64,000 nucleotides of DNA from Oryzias latipes (GCF_002234675.1 NC_019872.2:14505950-14569949), one strand, 5' to 3'; counted from the first letter of the stretch, positions 38,452 to 50,846 are shown. Notes: generated from the sequence alone by a model not told the origin. Translations and numbers: made by a program.

Positions 38452-39249
38452 GGTGGACTGACCAACAAAATCAGCAAAGGATGAAATACGTATTTCCTCC
38501 ACTGTGGATGGCAAATAAAAACAGAGAGAACGTCACAGAGGAAACATCTTCTGCACTCAGCTACAAAACTGAGAGTAAAATAAGTAAACATCATCTCAAT
38601 GTTCAAAATAAAGTGATAATAACCCACCAAAGACACTGTGTTGTTCAGATTTTGTTGTTTTTAATTTGCTTTCAACTTCAATTTTTCATTTCCTTTCTTT
38701 GCTGGTTTTTCTTATTTCAACAATATTAGTTTGTTTTGCACTTAGAATGAATAAACCTCATTGAAAAATACATTTTAGGGACATAATTGTTATCTTGGTC
38801 CAAAATTGCATTAGTTAAATGAGACTTCTAAACTTTTGCTGATGCACAACCAATAAAAATCTCCTTGTCATACTTTAAATTGTGAGAGACACAGTTTATA
38901 ACCTATGAACTTTATTAAATATTTTGATAGCTAGTGAACATCAACTCTTTATCTTTTAAAAGCATTCCCTTTTTTGAATTTTCTCTTTGTAAACAGACAA
39001 AAATCAGTCATTTTTGATTTTTTGCCACTTTGTTTACTATACTTGTAAGTCCTGTGACTTTTCTGTTGACATTATATGTATTTCCTCATTAGGATTCAAA
39101 TAAATTACATTTATCCCTTTACAATGCATGCAACTTCCTCTGTGAGCCATTATGAGTCTAAATGTATGATCTACTTATTTATTTTACTATTACGCTCTTC
39201 TGTTTTTTCCTGCATCCTATACGCTGTAATGATGAATCAGTTGTGCCCC

Positions 39250-39600
39250 TTTTTTGTTATTGTTCTACTTCTTATAATGCTCAGGAATGGCAGTGAGGTC
39301 ATGCTTTGGAAAAAAAGGCAATCCAGCAAAACGCTCCTGTTTGTCCCCTATTTGTTCCTGCCCTCCGCACATCTGCTGAATCACACTCAGCTCCCCAGAG
39401 AGTCATCGACATCCTTCCAGCACGCTGCAGCGCTCAGCCTCCGCGTCTGCCGAGGGAGCCAATCGCCTCCTTCAGCTGAAGCCGTCGCCTGCCGCTGCGT
39501 TCAGGCGCACATCTGCGCACATCTGCACCCAGCCTATTGTTTCACCCGTTACTCCCGCCTGACAGATGACTACTGCTGTTCTCGTTAGCTGCTCAGAGCG
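39250..39600. other. GC- and CpG-richer patch without a recognised gene
   Basis: A roughly 300-base patch richer in GC and CpG than its flanks lies between kcnab3 and neu3. The open frame across it (39076-39588) has no family resemblance and no splice context. It could be a regulatory element or an old pseudogene piece. Confidence 0.3.
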
Positions 39601-40302
39601 TTTGAAACAAATTACCATCATTACTTCCAATCATAATCAGGGGAGGAAAACACCAAGAGGAAAGATGGGCTCTGTGATCACAGGTTACATTTATTTTGTA
39701 CTAAAATACATGTTTCATGCAAGGTATTTTTTCACTTTCCACAACAGTGAACAGAAACACAATTTTAGAATAAGGTTGAGGCCTTTTTTCCTACAACAGT
39801 ACGTAAGTTTGGACATTAAAGTCACTTAGAAGTTGTTGTTTTTTCGTGCAAACTCTTAGTGGCTTTATGAATAGGGAGTCGTCATCTGCTGTTGCATGCT
39901 TTTTTTTTTTTTTTTTTAACACCAAAGTTTTTTTTTAACCTGATCACAGTCACACAAGAGAAACGAGGCTTGGAGGAAAGAAATCAGTGTACAAAATAAT
40001 GCTAAATGTGCAAGACATATAGGCAGAAAGTAATAAAACATGGAAAACCAATAAATATTACAAATCTATATACAGACCAAACTAATTGATTCATGAGTTT
40101 GGCTCATATCAGCAGTATAACATCTGGTGAAAACAGCTAAAATACACACGTCTGTCAGATTAAAGACATACTCCTGGAAATAAGGAATTATCTATGGTTC
40201 GCACAGAACTCCTGAAAAAAATATATCACCCCATGTATCAAAAACATTTTTTTAAAATCATAAAATGATGCTCCTGGCTTGTTTGTTTTGTGTTTTGGCT
40301 CA

Positions 40303-40376
40303 TATCAACAATATCTATATTGTTGATATTCACATCTAAATTAAATAATTTAGATTCACATCTAAATTATTTGTGG
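40303..40376. repeat. Two adjacent AT-rich palindromes
   Basis: atatcaacaata...tattgttgatat is a perfect inverse pair, followed directly by tctaaattaaataatttaga, another palindrome; the phrase cacatctaaatta occurs twice. The stretch lies about 1 kb past the neu3 stop, possibly in its 3'UTR. Confidence 0.7.
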
Positions 40377-41344
40377 AGTTCCCACAGGGCTGTGTTCTAG
40401 GAAACCTACTTTTCCAACTAAACCTGCTTCATTTAGGCCATTTTGAGTGAAGCAACACTCCATAGAATTGTATTAGTTTCTCCTAACACCAGATCCAGGA
40501 TGGTATATGATTCTAAGGCATAAACATATCAGAAACACATAGGTGGACCATCAACTTTGGCCACAGAAACATGTCACACGTCTACACATTTTGATTAAAA
40601 TGTCAAAACCACATATGTCGTACTGATGCTATAAAACTAGTACAAGAATAACTTTCAAATCCTTCCATTTATTTTACCCCGGAAACATTTATAAAAGCTT
40701 TCATCTGATTGCAAAATGCTTGATTCACAGGAAAACTCCCATCCTCAATGTCTGACACTTTGAGTCTTTACTCAGCGGCTGAATCTTTCAAAACAGGGTT
40801 TTGGTTTCCTCTGTGGTCTGACGACGCCTGCTGCTGCTGCACAGCGCATAGGTACAAATGATGCAGAAGGCATAAGTGAATCAGAAAATTCTAAATGTAA
40901 AAGGAGAGACTGAGCAATGACGGGACCTCGATGCTCTACCTTATAGGCTTGCTCTGACTGCTTTATGAAAATAAAAAGAAGGTAGGCTAATGCTCCCCAC
41001 TGCTCAGAAGGAAAACGGACAGCTTTGTAAGATCAGAAACAGGATGAGGTGCTTTCAAAAATAAAATCAGTCCACCACAGCATGCTTCAAATGAACAAGC
41101 TATTATTAAAATAGTTCTTTTTATAAGACAGAAACTTGCATATTAAGACTCGGGACATTTTTTTGTTGTAAATAGAGACAAGAAAACACATGACTTACAT
41201 GCATCATCTCTAGTATGAAGAACAACACGGAACACAGACGAGTGGAACTGCACAGCCTTACAAAGCTGCTTATTTTGTTGTTGTTTTTTTGGCCTAAAAC
41301 AGGATGGGATTCGATCTTCATTGGCACAGAAGTAGAGGAGCGAT

Positions 41345-43258
41345 TCAGACCATTTTTTTGTCTTTCTTACTGCCCGTCTGCATCACATCGTTAAGGGAAA
41401 ACGACATGAAGGCAATCTGCTCCAGTTCGCTCTCTTTGCCGCACTCTATCAGGCAGGAAAACTGATCCTTGTCTACATTGTACGCCAGGTCTGAGTAACC
41501 GCTGGGTCCGCTGTGTATGATCCGGGGCCGGTCCCACCCGGACGAGTGCAGAGGAGAGCGGTTCAGATACACGCCCATGTCCCTTCGGCTGGACTTGTTG
41601 GTTGGGTGCATGAAGAGGAGCCAGGTTTGTGTGTCTGGCGACAACAGAGACGTGCCACAGGCTTTGCTTTCAGCATCGTCATTAGGGATGAATTCTGGCG
41701 CCGGGAAGCCGATGACGCTGCCCTGGCAGCCGGAGGGCTGTTCGATGAGCTCTGGGGCCATGTGGGGCTTATCAAAACAAACGCCACTGTTTTCACTCAG
41801 GGCCTCACACCTGTGGCCCCCAGCCCGACGAGCATTGCAGTAGAGGTGACTCCTTCCCTCGTGATCTATGATCTCTGCCATTTCGCACTCACATGACTTC
41901 TTCTGAAGCATCCTACCTAAATGCCATGTCTGTCCAAAGTCCTCACTGTAAACTGAGAGTGCACGAGGGTAGACTGTGAAAGGAACTGGAAAAGAACCAC
42001 ACCTGTAAGGGATGTAGTACGCGTATGCAGGGATGATCAGCCTGTTATTCTCCAGCTGGATGCCGTGGCCGGGGCCCACCCCAAACGTGGCCCACCTGTG
42101 GATGGCCTCTCCGATCACGCTCTCTGTCAAATCCACAGCTTGACTCCAGGTTTGCCCGTCGTCGCGGCTGGTGACGTAGCAGAGCCGCGTCTTGTTCTTA
42201 CCTGTGATGATCTGCTTCTTTTCTGTGATGTTTCCCCAGACACAGATGAAAAACAGAAACAGGATTTTGTTGTTTTTCTCGTACACAGGGCAGGGGTTCA
42301 TGGTGCGATGGTTTGGCAGAGATGCACTCAAAAGCTCCTGACTGGACGACCACTGGAGAAACAGAACAAAAGATCATAGTTTGAGTTTTTTTAAAAAACG
42401 CACTGAAATTATTAAAAAACAAAAAAATATATATACGGAGCCCTGGAGATGCCATAATTACATAAATAAATAAATACTTTGTTTCCTAAAAATAATTTCT
42501 ATCCACAAGTTAGTATTTTGTAGCCACAATTTAGATTTGTGGACACAAATGAGGATTTTATTAGCATTTTGTAGGAACAAATTAGCATTTTCTGCTTACA
42601 AGCTAGTATTTTGCGCACACAATTTACCCTTTTGTGGGCAAAGATTAATATTTTGTGGGCACAAATTAGCACTTTGTTCACACAAATTAGAATGTTATGG
42701 CCACTATTTAGTATTTTTTTGTCCCAAATTAGCTTTTTTATCAGCAACGTACAAAGTAGCATGTTTGTGCAGTTAGCATTTTGTTGCCACAATTTTGCAA
42801 CATGTGTGCACAAATTAGCATTTTGCTGGCAGAAATTTCGTGCAGAAAAATTAGTATTTTGTCACAGAGAGCATCTGTGTGCACAAATTAATATTTGTGG
42901 GCACCAATTAGTAATCAGGGTTGATTTATACTAAAATGCTAACTGGTGGCCACAATGATTAATTTGGGGGATTTTTTATTAAAATTACTATTTTATTTTT
43001 GAATGTCATGTCCCTTGAATGTTGATTACAAACCTTAACAGAGCCATCATCATTCAGCAGTCCTTTTCTCATAACAAGAATCTTAGCCTCGTGATCACAG
43101 GGGGAAGATCGCTTCTCTGCAAAGGCTAGGAAGGTGCGACTGTGTCTCAGGTAGAGGAGGGCAGGAATCCTGTATGTTATCCCGCTGGGCTCCCTTTGAA
43201 ACAAAGTTGTTTTGACTGGTTCCTCCACGTTGTCACTCTTGGATGGTCTGTTTCCCAT
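41345..43258 (-). CDS. neu3: Sialidase-3 (plasma-membrane ganglioside sialidase)
   Basis: Two coding exons, 43258-43034 and 42352-41345, join in phase 0 to give 410 residues (human NEU3 is about 428). The enzyme removes sialic acid from gangliosides at the outer leaflet and in endosomes. The YRIP motif holds Arg30. Arg50 and Asp55 follow with the same spacing as Arg21/Arg41/Asp46 of NEU2. Glu230 (ECEMAE), Arg250 (NAR), Arg331 (RRDMGVYL) and Tyr361 (YSDL) complete the catalytic set. Asp-boxes are intact at residues 137-144 (SRDDGQTW) and 211-218 (SEDFGQTW); a third near 261-268 is degenerate. The start codon has a strong context (ACCATGG) and lies 16 bases inside a likely splice acceptor. There is no signal peptide, as in the family. 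The single intron carries a degenerate minisatellite. Confidence 0.93.
42485..42960. repeat. neu3: Degenerate minisatellite inside the neu3 intron
   Basis: The unit attagcattttgtgggcacaa, with variants of about 20-32 bases, recurs more than a dozen times with heavy substitution. It fills most of the 681-base intron between 42353 and 43033. Frames across it on both strands give periodic nonsense peptides. Confidence 0.7.
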
Positions 43259-43465
43259 GGTGGATGAGAAGTCCTAGCAGGAAAGAAAAAAAGAAAAAGA
43301 AAAACAAATACCCCACATATGCGTGACCGGCATTACTTTCATTTATAATCCAATAAGAACCTCTGGAGCTGACATCCAGAGGAGGCTTTTTCTCACTCCT
43401 GCATCTCCTCGCTGGCAAAAGAAGCAAAAGGGCGTCTAGCGCGTCACAGCGGCAGCAGCTCTTAC

Positions 43466-43640
43466 CTTTACTTGTCGCGTTTCACCTGGGCTGTCTTCGA
43501 CCTCGGCATTATAACATCATTTTTGGACGCGGAACCAGGACCCTCCGACGTTCACGACACTTGATACTGAAGGTTCACCGGGCACGAAGACAACAGCGAG
43601 AACAAGAGGGACGCTGTTTCCTACTTCCATGTTCGTCTGG
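43466..43640 (-). other. neu3: neu3 5' noncoding exon (start approximate)
   Basis: Read on the minus strand, AAAG|gtaaga at 43466/43465 is a good donor. A pyrimidine-rich acceptor ending in ctag lies just above the coding ATG, near 43274. This implies a leader exon whose 5' end I cannot fix; the upper limit given is a guess based on where the GC-rich, CpG-containing sequence ends. Confidence 0.5.
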
Positions 43641-44207
43641 TGGCTTCCTGATATCGCCTCTTGTTTGGTGTAAAATTACATCTGGAGCACAATTGTGTGT
43701 TAATATTTGTGAATTTATATATAAGTGATATATAAGTGATATATTTAGTGATATATTACGAGTTTAATTGTTTTGAAATATAAAAAAACAAGTCATTGGA
43801 ATACATTAACTCGTGTTTTTTGTAAGAAATATGTATGTATATATTAACAAAACTATAGATGGTAAGTATAAGTTTAATCTCTATTTTTCAAAACCAATAC
43901 AATTTATTTATTCATTGTCACCATTTGTGAGCAGGGTGCATACATTATCTTACTCCAATAACGACTCTTTGACAAGCTGCGCACAGCGGCGTCGCTTCTG
44001 TCCCTCTCGTGCCCCCTGCTGGACGGGAGGAATGCATCGGCCTCCTTCACGAGGTTGCCAGGATACAGAGCGCCTGTGCGTTGCTTCGGCTCACATAACA
44101 GCTCAGGCTGTGTCGCTAGAACCAAAATGAACGCAGTGGGATGTATTTTTAAGCTGAAGAAACTGTGACGAAAAGCTGTTTGTGGATCAACGACATTAAT
44201 ATCAGGG
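43600..44207. promoter_or_regulatory. Putative shared promoter between neu3 (-) and xrra1 (+)
   Basis: The two first exons point away from each other. The neu3 leader exon lies near 43466-43640 and the xrra1 start codon is at 44208, so under about 600 bases are left for both promoters and the xrra1 leader. The flanks at 43470-43640 and 43970-44100 are CpG-containing; the middle, 43680-43910, is AT-rich. The xrra1 leader holds a short upstream ORF starting at ATG 44127 (13 codons, stop before 44208). Shared regulation is inferred from geometry only. Confidence 0.5.
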
Positions 44208-47200
44208 ATGACTTCTGCACATCATAGATTAGGAGATGGACTGAGCTGTCCTGCCAAAGGTTTTCCAGCTGGGACGAGTCAAAAAAGAGAAGGTGGGTAA
44301 AACAAAGTCAAATTTAATAACCGATAGACATTTTTTAATAAAGCTAATACTGATTTTTTTATGTTTTCTGTCACGCATACATGAAATTCTTTCTAAACAC
44401 TTTGTATATGTGTTACATACAAGCATGTCCGCTTAATTTTTGACATCTTTTAGATTTCATGTTTTTTATTCTATATATGTTAGTTGTCTGTAAATAAAAC
44501 TCAAAGGGATCATATTTGGAGTTTTAACCTGCAGCCTGCTGGCACATACATTTTTCTTCTTTTTACAGATGCTGGTTGTTGGCTTCTGCAGGCTCACAGG
44601 AAGTCAGAGAACAGAGCAGCAAACAGAGGAAAGAAATGTAAAACCACAGAAGCAGATCAACTCACATTGGATGCGCTTTTCTTGGTAAGAGGTGGAAATC
44701 TATGCAATCAAATTAGTATACAGAGACCAAATCTGTGTAAATAATTAGCAAAACTCCTGTTTTGCAGCTTCAGCTGCACTGTGTTGATGACCCGTCTCAA
44801 ATATGCTCCGTTGATATAAGTGAACAAAAGCTCAACTCAGTAAGAATGTTTGCCTCTTGCCCATTCTTTCCTGATTTTCCCTCAAGGATTATGTTTCTAA
44901 AGTTCTACTTCCTCTATGTGCAGGTTAAACCAGAGGGTTTCCAGGTGTTTGAAAACATAGCTTACATAGATGCATCCATCAACTCCCTCTCATTAGGTGT
45001 GGATTTATTATCTGTCTCATTTGTATTGCACAAAGCAGTGTTTTAGTGTTTTTGTTACCTGCAGGTTCTTTTAGCTGTTTCCCATCTTTGAGAGAACTCA
45101 ATCTGTCTCTGAACAGAATTCAAAACCTGGATTTGGATTCTGCTGACTTCCATCACCTTCAGGTAATTTACATTTTGCTGCTTTCCTGGAACTAATCAAG
45201 ATATAATTTCATATTATCACTTGTGGTTTGTTTTTCTGTAAAAAAATCATTTTTTGATTAACTGTTCCCTCCCTGTGACTCTTTAATTATGTTCATCCGT
45301 TTTGTTTTCATTCATACCTCTGGCAGGTATTAAACTTGTCCTATAACAGTTTATCACCTGAGAGCCTGATCTCCCTCAGCGGTCTTTCATCTCTCAAAGT
45401 CCTTCATTTAACTGGAAATGGCCTTCATCATCTTCCTCCAAATCTGTCTTCCTCAGACCAAGACCCCACTGAGATGTGAGTTTGACAAAAAAAAAACAGC
45501 TTTGTTGAAGGATACCTCACCTTTTACAGCAGAGGAGATGAAAAAAACCTTCTGTCAGTTTAGAAGTTAAAGCTAATATTATATTTTAACATTTTTTTCT
45601 TTTTATGTGTGATTTTAAAAAACTTTTAGGGTTAAAATATAAATAATAATCCACATTTTAATTTTTTTTTCTTATGACAAAAACTTTTTGAGGGCAAAAT
45701 TATCTTTTTTTTCCATATTACAGAAAAATCAGAAACGTGAACCCAATAAATATGATATATTCTGCAAATATAGCATAGCAAAACTTAAACTTCTTCTTTT
45801 CAAATCAGTTTTCAAATCAACCACAAGAGGGCGCACAAATCTTACTAATGATTTTTCTGTGAAGCAAAAGTAACACAAACTCAAGGCACCTGCTGCACAG
45901 TGGAGAAAACAATGTGAGGAAAAGTATACAAATGTTATTTTGATATCAGAGGGGTTTTTTTAAGTAAAGGGAAACAAAATGAATATAAATCTTGTATATT
46001 TTTTCACAAAGGTCTTCTGAACAGGAGAGAAAACACTTTGAATCACTTGAAGTCTTGATCCTCGATGATAACAAACTGTCCTCTGTCGTCTTCTACAGTC
46101 TGGTAAACTTAAAGAGGTATTTATTTAGAAATCCACTGTATTATATTTTATGCATTCATCACAAATATTATTGTAAATATTTTTTTTAAATGTCTTTTAA
46201 AGACTGAAACATCTCAACCTTCAGAAGAACCTCATTTGTGAAATACCCTGCTTGCAAATGACAAGAGGTTTGACGCCTGAGCAGATTTCCTATGTGGAAG
46301 AAGGCAAATGTAGGCCTCACAACTAACTGTTAACATATCTAGTTTCCACAAAGGATCAACTTTGCTCTTTGTCCTTTTCTCGATACAGTCCAGTCTCTGA
46401 CACTTCCTCATGTGGAAGAACATGTGAAGATCCTCAAGAACATTCAAGAAGTCTGGGAAACATCCAGTCTGCCGCTTCCAGAGCTTCAGATCCTCAATTT
46501 AGCCGACAACAAGGTCTGATTCTTAACATACAACTGTCACTCATAGTTTTTCCAGAATTGTCAACTGTTTTTTGTCCTCAGATAGTCAAAGAAGAAGCTC
46601 TGCTGGGTGCTGCTCTTTTCCCAAAGCTGCTGGAATTAGACATTCACTCCAACCCTCTAACCACAAAGAGGAAAGGTGAGCGTGAAACCAGCGCCGGTTT
46701 AAGATGAAAAAAAAATCCCCTCTCATGTCTTTGCTTGAATAGGAGACCCTCCTTTGTTGACCTTCTACCTCCAAGAGAGACGAGGAATAAGGATTAGGGG
46801 GAAGAAGCCAGAGGATGCATCAAGGCTCTCCCTGAAAGCCTCTGCAGCTCCCAGATGGAAGGTCGGAAGGCTGAAGGCATTTTTTTCAAAGGGAAAAGAG
46901 TGAATTTTAAAAGAAAACTTGCTGTATTTCAGGTTGGACAAAGCGACATGAATGTGTCAAAGAGGCCGATGATAATAAAGGAAATGACCAGGGGAGACAG
47001 GAAGAAGATCAGCTGCAGTGACCCTGAAAAAACAGAGCCCTTCTTCATCACTCAGGTTTGGACATTATGTACCCATGACTACATTTAAATTCTAAAACGT
47101 CCTTTTTATTGAGAGTATTTGTTTTTATTTTGCAGGAAGGAGACGATTCTAATTCTGAATCAAACTCTTTCTCTGTAGAGAATGAAGCTGCCAAGAACAA

Positions 47201-47942
47201 GCGTGCAATGAAAACAAATAACACGTCCTATGAAATGATGATGGGTCTAAAAGCAAATCCTGATGTGCTGAAATCTGTCGGTGAGGATCCCAGCAGCTGT
47301 TTTTTTTATTTTGTTTCTTCACACTAAGGCTCAGCCAAACATGCCCCGCATGGAAAACAGTCAAGCTTTTTATTTTTCCTTACAGGAATCCAAACAGCTG
47401 TTCGGATGCTGGACTACACTCTGAGGAATCTTAATGTCTACCCAGACTCCAAACCAAAACTTGATAGCATCCAGACTCTGTGCAGGGAAAGAATGAAGAA
47501 GGTTGGATGTCTTACTAAATACCACGTCCATTTTCCGAAACTGAAAACAAAGTTATCACTGCTCTTTGTTTCTGAGAACAGACCAAAGTTCTGCCACCCT
47601 TACGATCAGCGAAGCAGCCGACCGAAAGGGTTGATGCAATAAAGCAAATCAAGGACCGTTCATCAATGACAGTCGTGTCCTTCGGTAAACTCCCTTATGT
47701 TTTTGTCATTTCTGATAGCTGTCAAATGCAAATGTCTGCAATACTTTGTTTTTTTCTGTGCAGCCAGTGCGCTGAAGACCAAAGGCATGGACAGAAAGGA
47801 GCAGAAGGAAGCCCTGACCCTGCTGAGGGACATGAAATCAAAGTACAAGAGGGTCCATGAGAAAACGGTGGAACAAGTCGCCACTATGGCGTTTGGCAGA
47901 AACAAAGAGCGAGGCGGTGACGAGTCTCCACCTGTTCTTTAA
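44208..47942 (+). CDS. xrra1: X-ray radiation resistance-associated protein 1, LRR protein (16 exons)
   Basis: Exons: 44208-44292, 44569-44684, 44768-44839, 44924-44996, 45065-45162, 45327-45475, 46012-46116, 46203-46309, 46389-46513, 46582-46675, 46743-46861, 46933-47055, 47136-47280, 47386-47501, 47582-47684, 47764-47942. All are GT-AG and phase-consistent, giving 602 residues (human about 792). The diagnostic LQLHCVDDPSQICSVDIS block is near residue 68. Leucine-rich repeats follow (LRELNLSLNRIQNLDL, LKVLHLTGNGLHHLP, LEVLILDDNKLSS, LQILNLADNK, LLELDIHSNPL). The C-terminus has the family's SKPKLDSIQ block and a charged helical tail (DMKSKYKRVHEKTVEQ). Most of the length difference from human lies in the variable middle. 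Introns are mostly 70-280 bases. The human gene was named from a radiation-response phenotype; molecular function is poorly known. Confidence 0.92.
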
Positions 47943-48265
47943 TTCATGCCGTAGCTGGGATTTCATTTGGGCTTCAGTTGCATCCTGCTGATAGTCGTGT
48001 GAGAGAATCCCTGGAAAGGAAAGCAGAAACCCTCAAACCCTGCAGAGCATCTTTAGCTGAAAACCAAGGTCTGACTCCCCTCAACCGGCACTGAACTCTT
48101 CAGAGGGAAGCTTGCCGGCTGCGAGGGATTATGAAACACAACCTTAAAGTGGACAGTTGTGAGAGCACTGAGGATGATGGTTTCCAACAGCTGCACAACC
48201 AATATGACAACCAAGCAGTTTGACTGCACGACGACACGTAAAACAATTGTATCCAATGCATACAA

Positions 48266-48271
48266 AATAAA
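48266..48271 (+). terminator. xrra1: xrra1 candidate poly(A) signal
   Basis: AATAAA lies 324 bases after the xrra1 stop codon in otherwise non-coding sequence and is the first canonical hexamer downstream. This predicts a 3'UTR of roughly 340 bases. Confidence 0.5.
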
Positions 48272-48321
48272 CTAAAGAAAATGCTTTTCTTACTGGTACA
48301 AATGAAACAAAGGCTTAGATT

Positions 48322-48939
48322 GTGAATCATAAAAGTATTGTTTTAATTTTTGTTAGAGTGGAGCTGCAGATGCCTTTGACTGAAGGCACATCTGTTTTTG
48401 CAGAACCGTTATGTCTCCAGAAGCGGAACAAGAGACACTGGAACATTATGACCAATAATTCCAGAGTCAGTCTGCACAAAGGTCCAAAAAAGTTGGAAAG
48501 CCTCTTTGCAAAAATACAGCAGCTGTGGGATGAGGTCAAATTTCTTACTTTGAAACAGGCAAAGGTGAAAACACACAAAAATGATATCTTGCATGATACA
48601 TCCCCTGCAGAGAGTTGCTTTTGTCCCCAACCTTCTAGCAGGTGAGGTCCTTTTCTCCTGTTTCCTGGATGATGAAAGGCCAAATCAAACAGTTCGATCT
48701 TCTGCACATCTAAAATGGTGTGAAGTAATGTGGCAACTCTGACTTCCAGTTTGAAGCACTTTACAAAACCAAATGTAGTAGAGCCAGGTCACTGTACCAT
48801 TAAATCCCTAATTGTTTGTTGTGCACACAATTCAGGGCCTATTCACTCCAATGTAAAAAGGGGTCCAACAACAGAAAAAATGTTGCAATATTCTCTGCAA
48901 ACTGACAGAAGTGCAAAAAGAGACCTAAGATCCCTGTAG
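48322..48939 (+). CDS. Unrecognised two-exon open frame downstream of xrra1
   Basis: I do not recognise the product. A frame open from ATG 48322 (or a later Met at 48370) ends at a strong donor, AG|gtgagg, at 48641. A pyrimidine-rich acceptor ending in ttccag lies at 48749, and the frame then continues in the correct phase to a TAG at 48937-48939. The joined frame is about 169 residues and Lys/Ser-rich, with a helical-looking LFAKIQQLWDEVKF segment and no membrane segment. Alternatively the first part is an internal exon, with acceptor ttgttagag before 48358. It could also be a chance frame or a decayed gene. It is not the missing tail of xrra1, whose conserved C-terminus is complete. Confidence 0.22.
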
Positions 48940-50298
48940 GACAGTCTGCTTTCTCCATGTTTGTAAAGCCTCTTTGTCCAATCTTCTGGCCTATTATGTA
49001 CCTGTAGATCTCCAACTCTTTTTCATAAAATAAAGCCTAAACTTGTCTTCAGAACCAACATAATCCTCCTTTAGTTCAAAAGGAGCAGATAAACTGAGAA
49101 ATCACAAAATCACTGAGAAGTCAAAAATCAAAGCGTGAGAAATAGATGCTAAAATCTATGTAAGAACAAAAGTGCGTCTTAGAGATCAACCTCTTTATCC
49201 ATTTTAGTGAATATCTATTTTAACAAAGTTGTTATTTCTTTTTTACATTATCCTTCATGAAATTCTTATATATTGGGCAGAAAACAGTGTGTTCGTGAGA
49301 CCATCAAATAAGCCATTTCATTTTGATTTCTGGTTCACATTAGTGAAAATCTCTACTTTGAAATGATTAACAGCTTATCAACTCAAAATGCACCATGGCA
49401 CATGACTTGAGGGGTCGAGCTGCAGTTTTTCCTACATTTCTGATCCAGTTTCATTTTTCCTTGTTCCTTCTCTGTTTAATTTCATGGCCCCGCCGGTCAT
49501 ATGATTTCCATTATTTGTCTTTGGAGCAGCTTACAGATGTGGTATGCACATTTGGCCCCTGGGAGACGAGTCAGTGGGCATTCTGAAGAGATTTAGTACA
49601 GGAATATTAAGCGTTAAACACAGTAAATATTTTGTGTTTGAAGTAAATGCTAAAGAAATTAAGAAAGATGAAAAAGAACTGAGATGCTTTCAACAAAATT
49701 CGTCACCAGGATGCAGCAGCTTTGCATTGAAAACCTGGTCATCCATCACAAATAGATGTTTACATTTGCAACAAATGCATATGTCAGCCTCATAGATGCA
49801 GCATATACAAATACAGTTTTTTAAAATTACCACTGAAATATATCAACCCTGAGGAGTGCAGGAAGTGTCCCGATCGAGTGTCTGTTTGGCATCTTTCCAT
49901 CTTTGGTGCAATATTTGACGGGTAATGAGGAGAACGTGCCAAATGGCAGAAACTGCAGCAGAAATAGTATTTTCCAGCCCACTGGAGTTCAGCTCGACTC
50001 AGCAGAGCCCGTCTGTCTGGTAACCACGTCAGACAGCACCGGACACCACAAATATCCTTGAATCCAAAACTGTTAAAGATTGATGGCATACATGTTTTAT
50101 TTTCCTCAACACTTTGCCGCACTTTCCAGTCTGGAGGGCATCAAAAAGGTGTTTGGCACTCCTGGTATGAACTTGTTTTTCCCTGACCGGAATGCTGCTA
50201 CAGAGTTGTATCGAGGTGCCAATTAAGAGCACTTTAAGGATCAGTGGTTGCCCAAGAATGACGTTTTTCATGTATTTCTCTGATGTTTTACAGGGTGA

Positions 50299-50466
50299 TT
50301 GTGCAAGAAGCTGTTGTACATGTAAGTGCTCTACAGCTTTGGGAAATGATAACTCTCGCTAATGCACGTTCTTTTCCAAGCACAGCAGGAGGATTCACTG
50401 ATCTCATCACAAACCTTCAGAAACAGACTTCCATTACATGTGATGATAACAAGATGTGGAAGGGTA
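50299..50466 (+). other. Isolated splice-flanked open frame
   Basis: A frame of about 55 codons is bounded by an acceptor-like gatgttttacag and a donor-like GG|gtaaga. I do not recognise the peptide. Its phase would also fit the exon ending at 48641, so it might be an alternative last or internal exon of that unrecognised gene, or chance. Confidence 0.15.
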
Positions 50467-50619
50467 AGATGATTACATTGAGCTCTTTCAGTGTCTGCTT
50501 ATTCAGTGACATTCAACTTTCCTTCTTTGTGCTTATTTGAAGATATGATGATGCTGCTGGTTTCTGTATTTCTGGATAAATCAATTTCTTTTGGCCAAAA
50601 ATACTGATGGCAAACCTTT

Positions 50620-50846
50620 AAAAAGTTGGGGTTTTGGTGTTTGTAACATGTTTTTGTGGCATTTTTCGGGTTTATTCCACGCCAACAGTCCCGCCCACAC
50701 CTGAGAAGTGAATTTCTAACACTGATGCTCTGCAAAAAAAAGTCCTATAAAACAACAGTAAAAAAAAAAAATCGCTAAAAATGAAATAAAAGAACACTGG
50801 GAATGCTTTTACAATATATCAAAAGATGATCGGAGTGGGACTTTGA
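50620..50846 (+). mobile_element. R1 family copy, internally deleted
   Basis: The 5' part (catgtttttgtggcattttt) and the intact 3' end (aaaagatgatcggagtggga) flank a deleted middle of about 370 bases. Confidence 0.65.

Noticed and set aside
38337-38729. 130-codon frame starting [10 protein letters not shown]
   Set aside because: It starts inside an R2 element and the same start recurs in other R2 copies (31711); the rest is unrelated flank.
39076-39588. 170-codon plus-strand frame
   Set aside because: The first half is AT-rich noise and the second half lies in a GC patch; no family similarity and no splice context.
42499-42934. Repetitive frames on both strands (Cys/His/Lys periodic peptides)
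   Set aside because: They arise from the minisatellite unit in the neu3 intron.
44127-44168. ATG upstream of xrra1 as the true start
   Set aside because: It reaches a stop after 13 codons; the 44208 start continues in phase into the next exon.
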